DNA from: Arthrobacter sp. GMC3
GTDB lineage: Bacteria; Actinomycetota; Actinomycetes; Actinomycetales; Micrococcaceae
Direction: 5' to 3'
DNA length: 64,000 nt
NCBI RefSeq assembly: GCF_002929305.1
Contig: NZ_PJIO01000001.1
Span: forward strand, 124,001 to 188,000
Shown: positions 36,901 to 44,785 of the stretch, in pieces
How the letters are laid out: each line of letters begins with the position of its first letter
How positions within the stretch are numbered: position 1 is the first letter of the stretch
Notes under the pieces: generated by a model
Told to the model about the DNA's origin: nothing
Database searches by the model: none
The model's input: only the letters and a program-made list of their open reading frames with translations
Position numbers and translations under genes: made by a program

Positions 36901-39900
36901 GGGTGCAAACGACCGGCATCAACGGAAGCAACCAGGCACTGACATCCTTTGAAATTTACGACGGACTGGGCCGATTGCGGCAAACCCAGGAAATGTCCCC
37001 CGGCGGCGGTACTATTGCCACCGACACTTTCTACAACTCTGCCGGCGCGAAATCTCGGGTCAACAACGACTACTTCCTGAGTACCGAACCCGCCGGAACG
37101 TTGATGATCCCCACCATTGCCGTACCGTCTTCGAGTACCTATGACTATGACGGGGCCGGACGGGTGACGACGTTCTCTGCCTTGGCCAACGACAACCAAA
37201 CTCTCTGGAGCACCCAGGCAAGCTACACCGGTGCGGACACCACTGTGACCACCGGGCCAGGGGCGGAAGCAGCGCGCGGCGTCGTCGTCAATAGCGATGG
37301 AAACATCATCACCCGCCTGCAATTCAAAGCCCCCACTGCCACTGGAACCCCCGAAACGACCAGCTATGGTTTCGATGCCCTCGGCCACAACACGGCCATG
37401 ACTGACACCGCCGGAAATACCTGGTCATGGTCCTATGACCCGGCCGGGCGCCAAAGCAGTGCAAGTGATCCGGACAGCGGCACCAGCACGATCAGCTACG
37501 ACAACTCCGGACGGGTCGCCTCGACCACGAACGCCCTCGGCGTGGTCAGCACCAGCAGCTACGACACCCTGGACCGTGTGATCAGCCAATCGCTGACACC
37601 AGCCGGTGGAGCAACAAAAGTCATCAGAACCACTGTCTTTGACGGGGAAAAGAAGGGGCAGCTCTCATCCTCGACCAGGTTTAACGGGGCCAATCATGAC
37701 CAGCCCGTCACGGTCGATGTTTCCGGATACGACGCATCCTACAACCCGAAAACCACCAAGGTCACCCTCCCCCCCGTGATCGGCGCCCTGGCCGGGAGCT
37801 ATACAACAACCAGGACGTATACAAAAACGGGGCTCTTGAGTAAGGAAATCACCCCGGCCATCGGCGGACTACCCGCTGAGACCCTGTACTACGGCTACGA
37901 AGGGTTCGACAGGCCTTCTTCACTAGCCAACCAGAACTTCGACACCATAGCTGGTAACACCCAATACACGCACCTCGGCCAGCTCTCAACATTCCAACAA
38001 TTCGATAGCAACGCCTCCAGCCCAACCCTGAACACCACCGGCGCAAACCAGACGTTCTTCACCTGGGACGCGACCACGGGCCGACTCACTAACCAATGGA
38101 GCACCAACACCGCCAAGTCCGTTGTATCGGATCTGGGCAAGACCAGCTACGAATACACGCCGAGCGGGAAACTCATTTCAAGGGCCCTCACCTTCGCCAA
38201 CAAGCCAAGTGCGCCCACTGACTACCAATGCTACGACTACGATTACGCCTCCCGCCTGACCGCAGTATGGACGCCATCGGCTAAGAACTGCGCCACAGTA
38301 CCGACCACCGCTGCAACGAGTATTGCCGGGCTTGGCGGGCCAGCCCCCTATGCCCAGACCTACAGCTACACGGCAGCCGGGGACCGCTCACAGGTCAAAC
38401 GCTTCACAGCCACCGGCACCCTGGCCCTCACGGAGGATTACAACTACAAGCCAGCAGGCCAGGCAGGCCCCCACCAACTGCAGTCCTTGATCTCAACCCC
38501 CGCCACCGGAAACCCGATCACCTCCACCTTCGTGTGGGACACCGCCGGACAAATGACCAACCGTGCCGGGGAAACACTCAACTACTCCCCAGACGGGCAC
38601 CTAGCCACCAGTACCGGGACATCCAACCTGCCTGCCAACCCGAACCCGTCCGCGGGCCAAGGAACACCCCCCGCCCCAGCCTCCGGCGTGGCCGGTAGTA
38701 GCAGTGAGCGCTTCTATGACAGCGCAGGGACCCTCGTCGCCCTGGTTGATGGTACTGGCACGACAGTGACCCTGGGCAACACCACCGCTCACAACGCCAA
38801 AAACACGGCCACAGTCACCGCAACCTGCGCCTACACCTTTGCCGGGAAGACTGTCGCCCAACGCACAGCAACCGCCGGGACAACCAAACTCACCTTCGTA
38901 GTCAGCGACGGCGTAGATACAGCACAAACCATCCTGCAACCCGCCAACGGAAACACCAACACCACAGCCATTACCCGCTACACCGACCCCATGGGGCTAA
39001 GCCGCGGAGCAACCCAAACAGCCACCGGAACGGGGAGTTACTCCACCGCGCCACTGGCAGCGCTCGGTAATGGCACCAACGCCGCGAACCCCTCAGGATT
39101 TGGCGCCACCAACGGATACATCGGCGGACTCGCCGACGCCATCAGCAACCTCACTCACCTCGGCGCCCGCGACCTCGACCCCGTCCTGGGAGCCTTCACT
39201 AGCCCGGACCCGATCCTCGATACCGGAACCCCTGCAAATTTCAGCCCATATCAATACTCGAATGCCGATCCCATCAATAACAGCGACCCTTCAGGATTGT
39301 TTCTGGATCCAGGATGCTACGCAGTATGCGCGCCGGTCTTGGCCCCAGTAGTGTCCAGTATCGGAGGCGGAGGAGCGCTCTTGGGCTTGGGCATGTTTGG
39401 TGCCGCGGGGCTTGGTCTCTATGGCCTGAGTCAAATTAAAGTGCCTAACGGATATCCGAGCTGGGGACCTTCGGGGACCGCCCTAATGGTTGCTGGATTC
39501 CATTCCCTGATGGATTCTATTAATCGAACAATCAGTGGCATTGAAGCCCTGATCAGGCAAATTAATGGAATGAACTTCAGCTTCACTCCAGGTGGGTTCG
39601 CTGGCGCACCCGGCGGAGGCTCCGGACCGGGAGTTAACGCTGGCTACGGTGCTGGCATCGCTGGGCAGATGGCAGGCAGTGGCGGCCAATATACCCCTAG
39701 CCTGGCAGCCATGAATGCCAAGATGCGTGCTGAGTCCCAGGCAGCTGTCGACAAAACCGGAGTGGAAAACCTGGCCACACAGGCATCCGGAGGTTCTGGT
39801 GGCGGTCGGCCTCCAGCCAAAACTGGGTTAGGGAACCCAGATGATGACGATTCAAGTATTGGTCAGAATATCGCCAACAATAGGCACTCATTCAGAAAAC

Positions 39901-40121
39901 ACGTGACAGAAAAAGGAGAATTTCCGGGCATCAAGACTAAAGGGCAATACGCCAACTTGATCGACAATGTAGTCAAAAACGGCATGAAGAGGAATTTGGT
40001 ACGCGGAAGGACAGGTTACCTCTATGAAGATACAATTGTAATCAACGATCCTAGGGGCGGTTTTGGTAGCGCCTACAGGCCGCCAAACTCCGCTTTCGAT
40101 ACATTCATGAGGTTGGATTAA
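33942..40121 (+). CDS. RHS-repeat polymorphic toxin
   Basis: A 2059-residue exported toxin. The N-terminus has a membrane/signal segment (TTTIAVATAASLAVTSAG). Many YD repeats of the form YDxxGRVTxxxxxxG fill residues 800-1650, and the RHS core ends at YQYSNADPINNSDPSGLF near 1784, the usual junction before a variable tip. After a glycine-rich hydrophobic linker, the last 95 residues form the toxin (HSFRKHVTEKGEF, MKRNLVRGRTGYLY, IVINDPRGGF). The spacing of His, Arg and Thr resembles small RNase-type tips, but the family is not identified. Base composition becomes more AT-rich from about 39840, as expected for an exchanged tip cassette. Confidence 0.88.
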   Translation: MNQQNRLALSDGSRKSPRWERVRTTTIAVATAASLAVTSAGLVALAVTPQTDMRWAKERPAQITEVPAVPWTTAMQSPRSAGQSLGGTAVESNPVGQANPAKVRTASLRSIVPAGGGKGSGDFAALPGVSSGEWGVSGQTGSFTWSYPLTMREAPAGGTPSVALAYDSSMVDGLTSSTNNQASVVGDGWSLAGAGTIRQNFTPCMDQGITGSYDLCGAPGGQEPTISFGGRSGKIIKDAATGVYKLQNDDNTKIEYLTTTGSNGTFDGGYWKLTDSSGTQYFFGKNRLPGWTAGQATTNSANTVPVGAATSSQPCSAGSFAASLCQQAYAWNLDYVVDLHGNSQAFYYTQDTNNYSSQAGTGALKSYVRASRLARIDYGMRAGAELGSSAPLRVSFAYTGRCTGVDCAAGTDVPTAYTCAGTGTCGTYSATFFTDQRLQSVTTQTLVSGSYQNADVWTLAHAMPNPGDGLSPALWLDSLTHQGANTLTGVGGAISDPPVVFKGQALQNRVWVLDGLAQLNRYRLSMIKTVTGATISVVYMPQECSPTNLPASPESNTKRCFPQWWAPMVPQPQAARMDYFHIYPVATVATSAGPGATGSTDLVTNYQYLGSPGWKYAGPKYVAGSGGSQITWSTLAGWSQTKTIVGNAAAGANQTTLATYLRGLDGTPSNKTGGVNATTVTASNGVVITDSPWLAGTQIETQAFLGDTTNRLHTTITVPWASAPTATGTAGTGAAQARHLGTASSTKILTSGQSIGTRTISTANYFDSNGRIVGVTESPETGSSNPATCTTTVYADNTAVNLLSLPAIATTRSGACASDGSSNGGIMRDTRSLYDTSTSTTPGTGGYTAPTLGDLTRTDTATGVLDGNVTSWLIGPDTKYDALGRVISATDSSTGTPRVTATSYAPATGVPTTATTTNPLGWATSITMDTVRGSTLSKVDVNGSTTTYRYDATGRVTGVWDPMRPAASNPLPTQATAYLIQQGAPSWVQTTGINGSNQALTSFEIYDGLGRLRQTQEMSPGGGTIATDTFYNSAGAKSRVNNDYFLSTEPAGTLMIPTIAVPSSSTYDYDGAGRVTTFSALANDNQTLWSTQASYTGADTTVTTGPGAEAARGVVVNSDGNIITRLQFKAPTATGTPETTSYGFDALGHNTAMTDTAGNTWSWSYDPAGRQSSASDPDSGTSTISYDNSGRVASTTNALGVVSTSSYDTLDRVISQSLTPAGGATKVIRTTVFDGEKKGQLSSSTRFNGANHDQPVTVDVSGYDASYNPKTTKVTLPPVIGALAGSYTTTRTYTKTGLLSKEITPAIGGLPAETLYYGYEGFDRPSSLANQNFDTIAGNTQYTHLGQLSTFQQFDSNASSPTLNTTGANQTFFTWDATTGRLTNQWSTNTAKSVVSDLGKTSYEYTPSGKLISRALTFANKPSAPTDYQCYDYDYASRLTAVWTPSAKNCATVPTTAATSIAGLGGPAPYAQTYSYTAAGDRSQVKRFTATGTLALTEDYNYKPAGQAGPHQLQSLISTPATGNPITSTFVWDTAGQMTNRAGETLNYSPDGHLATSTGTSNLPANPNPSAGQGTPPAPASGVAGSSSERFYDSAGTLVALVDGTGTTVTLGNTTAHNAKNTATVTATCAYTFAGKTVAQRTATAGTTKLTFVVSDGVDTAQTILQPANGNTNTTAITRYTDPMGLSRGATQTATGTGSYSTAPLAALGNGTNAANPSGFGATNGYIGGLADAISNLTHLGARDLDPVLGAFTSPDPILDTGTPANFSPYQYSNADPINNSDPSGLFLDPGCYAVCAPVLAPVVSSIGGGGALLGLGMFGAAGLGLYGLSQIKVPNGYPSWGPSGTALMVAGFHSLMDSINRTISGIEALIRQINGMNFSFTPGGFAGAPGGGSGPGVNAGYGAGIAGQMAGSGGQYTPSLAAMNAKMRAESQAAVDKTGVENLATQASGGSGGGRPPAKTGLGNPDDDDSSIGQNIANNRHSFRKHVTEKGEFPGIKTKGQYANLIDNVVKNGMKRNLVRGRTGYLYEDTIVINDPRGGFGSAYRPPNSAFDTFMRLD

Positions 40122-40342
40122 TGGAATTTGAAGTTACTGGAAATGAAGTAAAGCTGACTGTTATGGCTCGTGACATTTATTTGATCGCAAATTGCATTAA
40201 TGAGGCGCTAGCCTACGTTGATGATTGGGAATTCCCTGCCAGAACGACAGGTACGGCGAGTGCGGCACAAGCTCTTCATGAGGAGCTGAGGAGAGTGATG
40301 AGAGAACTTCCTCCGGAAGATCAGATCACGTGGTACCCCTAA
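40121..40342 (+). CDS. Probable immunity protein for the RHS toxin
   Basis: A 73-residue acidic protein whose ATG overlaps the toxin stop (TAATG). It starts with a beta strand-rich segment (MEFEVTGNEVKLTVMA) and continues with a helix (DIYLIANCINEALAYV). Small size, acidity, tight coupling and the same AT-rich composition as the toxin tip are all typical of polymorphic-toxin immunity genes. No known immunity family is recognised, so the assignment is contextual. Confidence 0.7.
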   Translation: MEFEVTGNEVKLTVMARDIYLIANCINEALAYVDDWEFPARTTGTASAAQALHEELRRVMRELPPEDQITWYP

Positions 40343-40434
40343 AGGGCTGCATTGTATTGAGCCGTCCCAGAACCCTGAATCGCCTCAGTTACCGGCCAGC
40401 GGTACGCCACTCCACGGGGCGTAACCTGGATCGT

Positions 40435-41610
40435 CTAGTCGGTTTGGCGGGAGATAAATGCGCCCATGCCGGGCACGGTGAACTGAATTTGGCCATGTTC
40501 AGGGGCGAAGATGATCCCTTTCTCAATCAGGCGCCCTCGCTGGCTGGTCAGGGAACTGTGATTCTTTCCGAGTCGGTCCCCGAGGTCCGCCGTGTTGGTG
40601 GGGCCTTCGCCGTCCTGGCTCATCGCCCGCAGATAGCTCCTCTCAGCACCCGTCGCGCGCTGCCATCGCGCAACAAAGAAACCTTGGTCCAAGGCTTCCG
40701 TGCCTAGTTGCACGGCAAGACGGGCGTCCCCTATGGAGATTTCCTTGCCAGACGCGGCCTCCCACAAGGAGTGTCCATAGGCTTGCAGGAAATAGGGGTA
40801 TTGTCCGGCGGCCTCTAGGACCAGATCAAGTGCCTGGCCGCCCAAGATTCCGCCAAGGCGACTGATCGGCGTCGTCAGGGCCTCTGACGCCGCGGAATGA
40901 CTCAGCTTTCCGATCATTCGATAGTGGAAGAGTCGCTCAGCGTAGGACCGTGCCTCACTCACCTTGCCCGGCAATGATGGCAGCCCACCGCCGATGATAT
41001 AAAACGGCCAGTTGCGTTGGCCGGCGGTGTGCTGCACAGTCAGGAGCGCGCCTAGCAGGTCGTCATCGAGGTCCTGCATCTCATCGATCACCAAAGCGAA
41101 CCCCGCCCGGGCCTTGCGCATCGACAGCGATACATCTTCCACCATTTCTTCCAGGTCAATGTCGATGTCCTGTGAATCGGCACGCCCGGGGGTGAATTTC
41201 ATGTCGGCCGTGAGTCCCTGGAGACCCAGCCCCAGCGAAATGTTGGAGATGCTGCCTAGGCCCTGTGTGCGTAGGTGGCTCCAGGCGGATGACTGCTTGA
41301 GCCGCCGAGCCCCTAGCTGGAGTTCGCGGGCGAGCTTTTTGCGAACGATTTTAGGCCCCTCTGCCCCGGGCTGGGCTTCGAATTGGGCAACCAGCCATCC
41401 GTTCCGGCGTGCCTGTTCGGCGAACATGTTGAGCAAGACCGTTTTTCCTACGCCACGCAACCCCGTCAGGAGGATTCCCCGGTCTCCGGCCGCGTTGGCC
41501 TTGGCCCGGGCGATGAGCAGGTCGAACGCGTCGATCTCTGTCTGGCGCCCGACGAGGGCTGGCGGCATGACACCTGATCCGGGAGCAAATGGGTTTAGTG
41601 CGGGTTCCAT
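40435..41610 (-). CDS. AAA/ORC-CDC6-like ATP-binding protein
   Basis: A 391-residue ATPase. Walker A LTGLRGVGKTVLLN is near residue 50, Walker B FALVIDEMQDLDDDLL near residue 175, followed by a sensor strand (WPFYIIGGGLPSL) and a C-terminal winged helix (RAMSQDGEGPTNTADLGDRL, LTSQRGRLIEKGII). This is the ORC/CDC6-like or STAND-type ATPase widespread in actinobacterial islands. The role in the element is unknown; candidates are regulation, maintenance or defence. It converges with the immunity gene. Confidence 0.8.
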   Translation of the reverse strand: MEPALNPFAPGSGVMPPALVGRQTEIDAFDLLIARAKANAAGDRGILLTGLRGVGKTVLLNMFAEQARRNGWLVAQFEAQPGAEGPKIVRKKLARELQLGARRLKQSSAWSHLRTQGLGSISNISLGLGLQGLTADMKFTPGRADSQDIDIDLEEMVEDVSLSMRKARAGFALVIDEMQDLDDDLLGALLTVQHTAGQRNWPFYIIGGGLPSLPGKVSEARSYAERLFHYRMIGKLSHSAASEALTTPISRLGGILGGQALDLVLEAAGQYPYFLQAYGHSLWEAASGKEISIGDARLAVQLGTEALDQGFFVARWQRATGAERSYLRAMSQDGEGPTNTADLGDRLGKNHSSLTSQRGRLIEKGIIFAPEHGQIQFTVPGMGAFISRQTD

Positions 41611-41738
41611 GAATCCATACTAACCAAAGAATCTTCGCATATTTCAAATTTTGAAATTATGCTGTCGCTTTTGGACGATACGGAACGACCTGCAGATTGG
41701 CTCCTGAACCTTAACCGAACGGGACTAGGCTTTGGCTC

Positions 41739-41993
41739 TTAAGCGAACAGCTTAGTTACCTCTAGCGTGCTGATGTCTTCACCGAACGTAGCCTGGATTC
41801 GCATGCTGTCCGCTTCTATATTGTCGGGGCCACCGTCAAGCCCGGCACGCAGGCACAGCCACTGATCTTGCTCAGCGTCGATAACCAACAGTGTAATGCT
41901 CCGATCGCCGTCAGTACTGCTCACCAAAATGTCGTCTCCAGGCTTGATATCCAGATTAAGTTGCCGGCAGCGCAGGCCCAGGGTCACGTCCAT
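41739..41993 (-). CDS. Hypothetical small protein
   Basis: An 84-residue protein from ATG 41993, or two codons longer from TTG 41999. It is rich in beta-strand-like segments (DDILVSSTDGDRSITLLVI). It lies between the ATPase and the recombinase on the same strand. No family recognised; it could also be a non-coding frame. Confidence 0.4.
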   Translation of the reverse strand: MDVTLGLRCRQLNLDIKPGDDILVSSTDGDRSITLLVIDAEQDQWLCLRAGLDGGPDNIEADSMRIQATFGEDISTLEVTKLFA

Positions 41994-42187
41994 GCGCAAG
42001 CCGGCACGTTTATCAGGTAATTACGCAAGACGTCGTTCACGGCATAAGCCTCGACACGGTTGTTCAGAGCACTTTAGGCCGCCTTGTGCCTGCCGGTCGC
42101 TTCCGAGTAGTGGATCAAGGTTGGGCCTTTCGAGGGAAGTCAGCGGTGAGTGGAATCACTGTACGCCGTGCAGCCGACAATAGCCTC

Positions 42188-43687
42188 TCAGGCCCGGAGG
42201 GCATCTCGCCACTCGACACCAATCGTCGCAGCGGCAGTATCGAGTGTGGTGACCCGGCGGCCGTAGCCAACACGATTAATCACAACCACCATCAACAAGT
42301 CAACGATGGCACGGCGACGGGCAAGAGTTGATTTCTCCCACCAGGCCCGAACGTCTTCCACGCCCGCCAGTTCAGCTAGCGGGTTCCGAACGATGGCCTT
42401 GGCAATCTGTGCGTTCACGGTGCGCAGCTCATTGGCAAGGTCATCAAGCGCTTGCTCCGCCGCCATCGGACTCATCTTGCCGGAGGCGATGAGTCCAGCA
42501 ATGGCTGTGTCTCTGCCTTGGAGCTCGACCCGGCGTGAATGAAGCACAGCGATGTCCGCGGTATCAGCGGGCGGCGCAATCAGCGCCAGAGCATCTGGCT
42601 GTGACAGCCGCTCGATACAGACCTCAGCTATGAAGCTGTCGATGAGGTCCCCGTTCCTCATGAAATGCCCTTTGACACACCGATAGGCGTGGTAGCGCAA
42701 GCTGGGCGCTTTGCCGGAGCCGTCTTTCTTGGCTGTCGGATGCGTCTCACCCCTGGCCGACCGCACTGGCGCACGGCAGACCCCGCAGACAGCCAGCCCC
42801 GCGAGTAGCCATTTCCTGGCCGTGCCGTCGTGGTTCGGCTTGACGCCAATGAGCCTGCCACGGGCGGCAAGTAGCTGATCCACGTCCACCAGCGGTTCCC
42901 AGGCGCCAGGAACACAAGACTCAATGTTGATCGTCGTCGGGTCGTACTGACCGCTTGCCTGAGCTGGAGCCAGCAAGGCAGCGTAGTTCGGGTTGAGCAG
43001 AATCCGCCGCGTGGTGGAAGACCTCCACAGCGTGCCCTTCCGGGTCAATCTCCCCTCAGCGTTGAGGTCTCTGGCAATTTGCCCAAGGGGCGCACCGGCC
43101 AGAAACTCGTTGAAGATCTGCTTCACGGCCGGGGCCTCGTTGGGGTCAATTACGTATCGGGTGCCTTTCTCGTCCCGGTCCTGTCTAGCAACCCACTTGT
43201 ACCCATGCGGCGACATTCCTGGCGTTGGGTGACCTGCCGCCCGCCGCTCCAGCGCATAGCGTTGCGCGCGAACAGCTTTCAATTTTACCTCACGCTCGGC
43301 CAGCAACACCAGTTGCTTGAACATGAAGTCATCGATCGCCGTATCAATCCCCCCGCGAACAGTAAGCACCCGGATGTTGCGGCGCGGTGTGCTGAGCTCA
43401 AGCACGTCACCTAGGTTGCGGGTGAGACGGTCCACGTCGTTGGCCAGCACGGCATCGAACTCACCGGCATCAAAGCCCTTGAGCATTGCCGCCCACTGGG
43501 TACCGGAACCGCGCAGCTTGCTGGCACTGGTGTCATTGTCGCAATACTCTTCTAATACCTGCCAGCCCCTGTACTTGGCCTCGGCGCGGCAGTCATGGAT
43601 CTGCTGTCTGATGCCCTGCGACTCGTCTGCCGACTGGCGGGCATAGATTGCAATCCGTGGGCTGTCATCAGGGTTGTGGAGCTTCAT
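42188..43687 (-). CDS. int: Large serine recombinase (integrase)
   Basis: A 499-residue serine integrase. The N-terminal catalytic domain begins IAIYARQSADES with Ser19 as the nucleophile and contains DVDRLTRN with the active-site arginine. A recombinase domain (HGYKWV, LNAEGRLTRKGTLW, ILLNPNYA) and a zinc ribbon (CGVCRAP, YRCVKGHF) follow, then a coiled-coil-like segment (AEQALDDLANELRTVNAQI). Such enzymes join short attP and attB sites and need a separate directionality factor to excise. The start codon is only 40 bp from the right junction, the usual arrangement, so this is the enzyme that placed the element in the pilin gene. Confidence 0.93.
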   Translation of the reverse strand: MKLHNPDDSPRIAIYARQSADESQGIRQQIHDCRAEAKYRGWQVLEEYCDNDTSASKLRGSGTQWAAMLKGFDAGEFDAVLANDVDRLTRNLGDVLELSTPRRNIRVLTVRGGIDTAIDDFMFKQLVLLAEREVKLKAVRAQRYALERRAAGHPTPGMSPHGYKWVARQDRDEKGTRYVIDPNEAPAVKQIFNEFLAGAPLGQIARDLNAEGRLTRKGTLWRSSTTRRILLNPNYAALLAPAQASGQYDPTTINIESCVPGAWEPLVDVDQLLAARGRLIGVKPNHDGTARKWLLAGLAVCGVCRAPVRSARGETHPTAKKDGSGKAPSLRYHAYRCVKGHFMRNGDLIDSFIAEVCIERLSQPDALALIAPPADTADIAVLHSRRVELQGRDTAIAGLIASGKMSPMAAEQALDDLANELRTVNAQIAKAIVRNPLAELAGVEDVRAWWEKSTLARRRAIVDLLMVVVINRVGYGRRVTTLDTAAATIGVEWRDALRA

Positions 43688-43727
43688 AGATCCACTCTAG
43701 TTCAAGTCTGTCATTGCCTCCCTACGG

Positions 43728-43734
43728 TGGCCGC
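43728..43734. other. attR core
   Basis: TGGCCGC at the right junction. Sequence to the left belongs to the element (recombinase promoter side); to the right it continues the pilin reading frame (GGTCGGATTT, read V-G-F). Confidence 0.75.
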
Positions 43735-43828
43735 GGTCGGATTTGCCGGGCTCTTGGTCGTCATCCTCAAGAGCGATGAGGTGCGTGGTTTCTTGCTGAA
43801 CATCATTCGAAGTGCCTTGAGTTTTTGA
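43728..43828 (+). pseudogene. DUF4244 Flp-pilin-like gene, 3' fragment
   Basis: The missing end of the pilin-like gene begun at 9106. It encodes VGFAGLLVVILKSDEVRG then FLLNIIRSALSF and a TGA at 43826-43828: the membrane helix and C-terminus. It has no start codon or ribosome site of its own. The four residues upstream in this frame (TVAA) differ from the host TLAA only through the junction. Confidence 0.9.
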
Positions 43829-43880
43829 GGTACGACACAGAGGTGTGCAAAGCCAAGGTCGGTTAGGAAGTGATGGTCCG

Positions 43881-44363
43881 ATGGCACGGAAGTCGAGCAT
43901 GGATCCGGTGACGGGCGCGAGGAGAAACAGCCGCTTCAAGTCCGCCCAGGGACAGTCGCGGCGTGCGCGGGGGAGTATCACAGCGGAATTCGCCGTGGTC
44001 CTGCCAGCAGTCACAGTGTTATTGGCGCTGCTTTTGCTTGGTGTCAGCGCCGGGATGCTCCAGCTCCGATTGGAAGAGGGGGCTCGGGCAGGCGCTAGGG
44101 CTATGGCGCGCGGTGAGAGCATGTCACAAGCTGTCGAGACTGCCAGCCGACTTACGGGCTCAAACACCTCCATTGTGGTGGACCTCTCCGGGAGCTATGC
44201 AACCGTGACGGTGATTGGTCGGGTGCAAGGGCCGCTGTCGGCCGTGCTGGCCTGGCAACAGTCTGCCCGCGCTGTCTCTAGGGTGGAGAACTACGATTCC
44301 GCAGTGGGGTCCGTCCGGGCGCCCGATCCGGGCGAGACACAATTACGGCTGCGTCATGGGTGA
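43881..44363 (+). CDS. TadE-like pseudopilin
   Basis: A 160-residue protein from ATG 43881 with AGGAAG upstream. A basic N-terminus leads to RGSITAEFAVVLPAVTVLLALLLLG, read in parts, with the G/A-x-x-x-x-E (TAEF) processing motif and hydrophobic helix of TadE proteins. The exported part is Ser/Thr-rich. It corresponds to Rv3655c in the M. tuberculosis-type cluster. The operon promoter now lies 34 kb away on the other side of the element, so expression may depend on readthrough or excision. Confidence 0.85.
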   Translation: MARKSSMDPVTGARRNSRFKSAQGQSRRARGSITAEFAVVLPAVTVLLALLLLGVSAGMLQLRLEEGARAGARAMARGESMSQAVETASRLTGSNTSIVVDLSGSYATVTVIGRVQGPLSAVLAWQQSARAVSRVENYDSAVGSVRAPDPGETQLRLRHG

Positions 44364-44760
44364 AGGAGTGGCCCAGTTCAGGTCGGCGAAGCCCTCCTGT
44401 CTGGGCCGCGAAGAGGGGGCGGGGACTGTCTTGGCAGCGGGACTGGCCATGGTCTTGCTCACGCTCCTCATCGGCTTGATGTGGCTCGGTCAGGCGGTAA
44501 ACATGGCTGCCAAGGCAGCAACTTCGGCAGATCTTGCCGCGCTCGCAGCAGCTGATGCCGCCCGCGGGCTCACCGCCGGTGAACCATGCCCGATCGCAGC
44601 AGACTTGGTGGGCAGGCAGGGCGGTGTTCTCGTTTCTTGTGAAGTCGTCGGCAAAAACGCTGACACTGTTCAGATCGAAGTCTCCGTGCGGACCGGCCTG
44701 CCGTGGCCTGCGTACGGGAAGTCACGGGCGGGCCCGCCACCCGACAGCGTGGCGCCCTAG
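44356..44760 (+). CDS. TadG-like (Rv3654c-type) pilus assembly protein
   Basis: A 134-residue protein from ATG 44356, overlapping the TadE stop. It begins with EEGAGTVLAAGLAMVLLTLL, the G-x-x-x-(E) hydrophobic start typical of TadE/TadG-like helicase-secretion neighbours in actinobacteria, and is rich in alanine (ATSADLAALAAADAARG). Only about 130 residues long, as in Rv3654c-type proteins. It is the last recognised gene of the tad operon. Confidence 0.8.
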   Translation: MGEGVAQFRSAKPSCLGREEGAGTVLAAGLAMVLLTLLIGLMWLGQAVNMAAKAATSADLAALAAADAARGLTAGEPCPIAADLVGRQGGVLVSCEVVGKNADTVQIEVSVRTGLPWPAYGKSRAGPPPDSVAP

Positions 44761-44785
44761 GTGCCGGTGGGGAAACTGAAGCTGG

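Larger units (their letters stand above)
9296..43734. mobile_element. Integrative mobilizable element, about 34.4 kb, in the Tad pilin gene
   Basis: The element is bounded by the 7-bp direct repeat TGGCCGC at 9296-9302 and 43728-43734, and it interrupts the DUF4244 pilin gene. It encodes its own large serine recombinase at the right end, an HTH/primase pair at the left end, and a relaxase with a MobC-like partner. No conjugative ATPase or mating-channel protein was recognised, so it should need a helper for transfer. Cargo includes a TIR protein, a type III R-M system, a GIY-YIG/OGG pair and an RHS toxin operon. Boundaries rest on the in-frame reconstruction of the host gene, which is strong evidence; the exact dinucleotide of crossover is not known. 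Confidence 0.92.

Noticed and set aside
36222..37388. A 388-codon minus-strand frame inside the RHS gene
   Set aside because: It is antisense to YD repeats and glycine-rich by mirror composition; no ribosome site or domain.
9296..43734. Integration into a tRNA gene or by a tyrosine integrase
   Set aside because: No tRNA sequence lies at either end and no tyrosine recombinase was seen; the ends fit a serine integrase in a protein gene.
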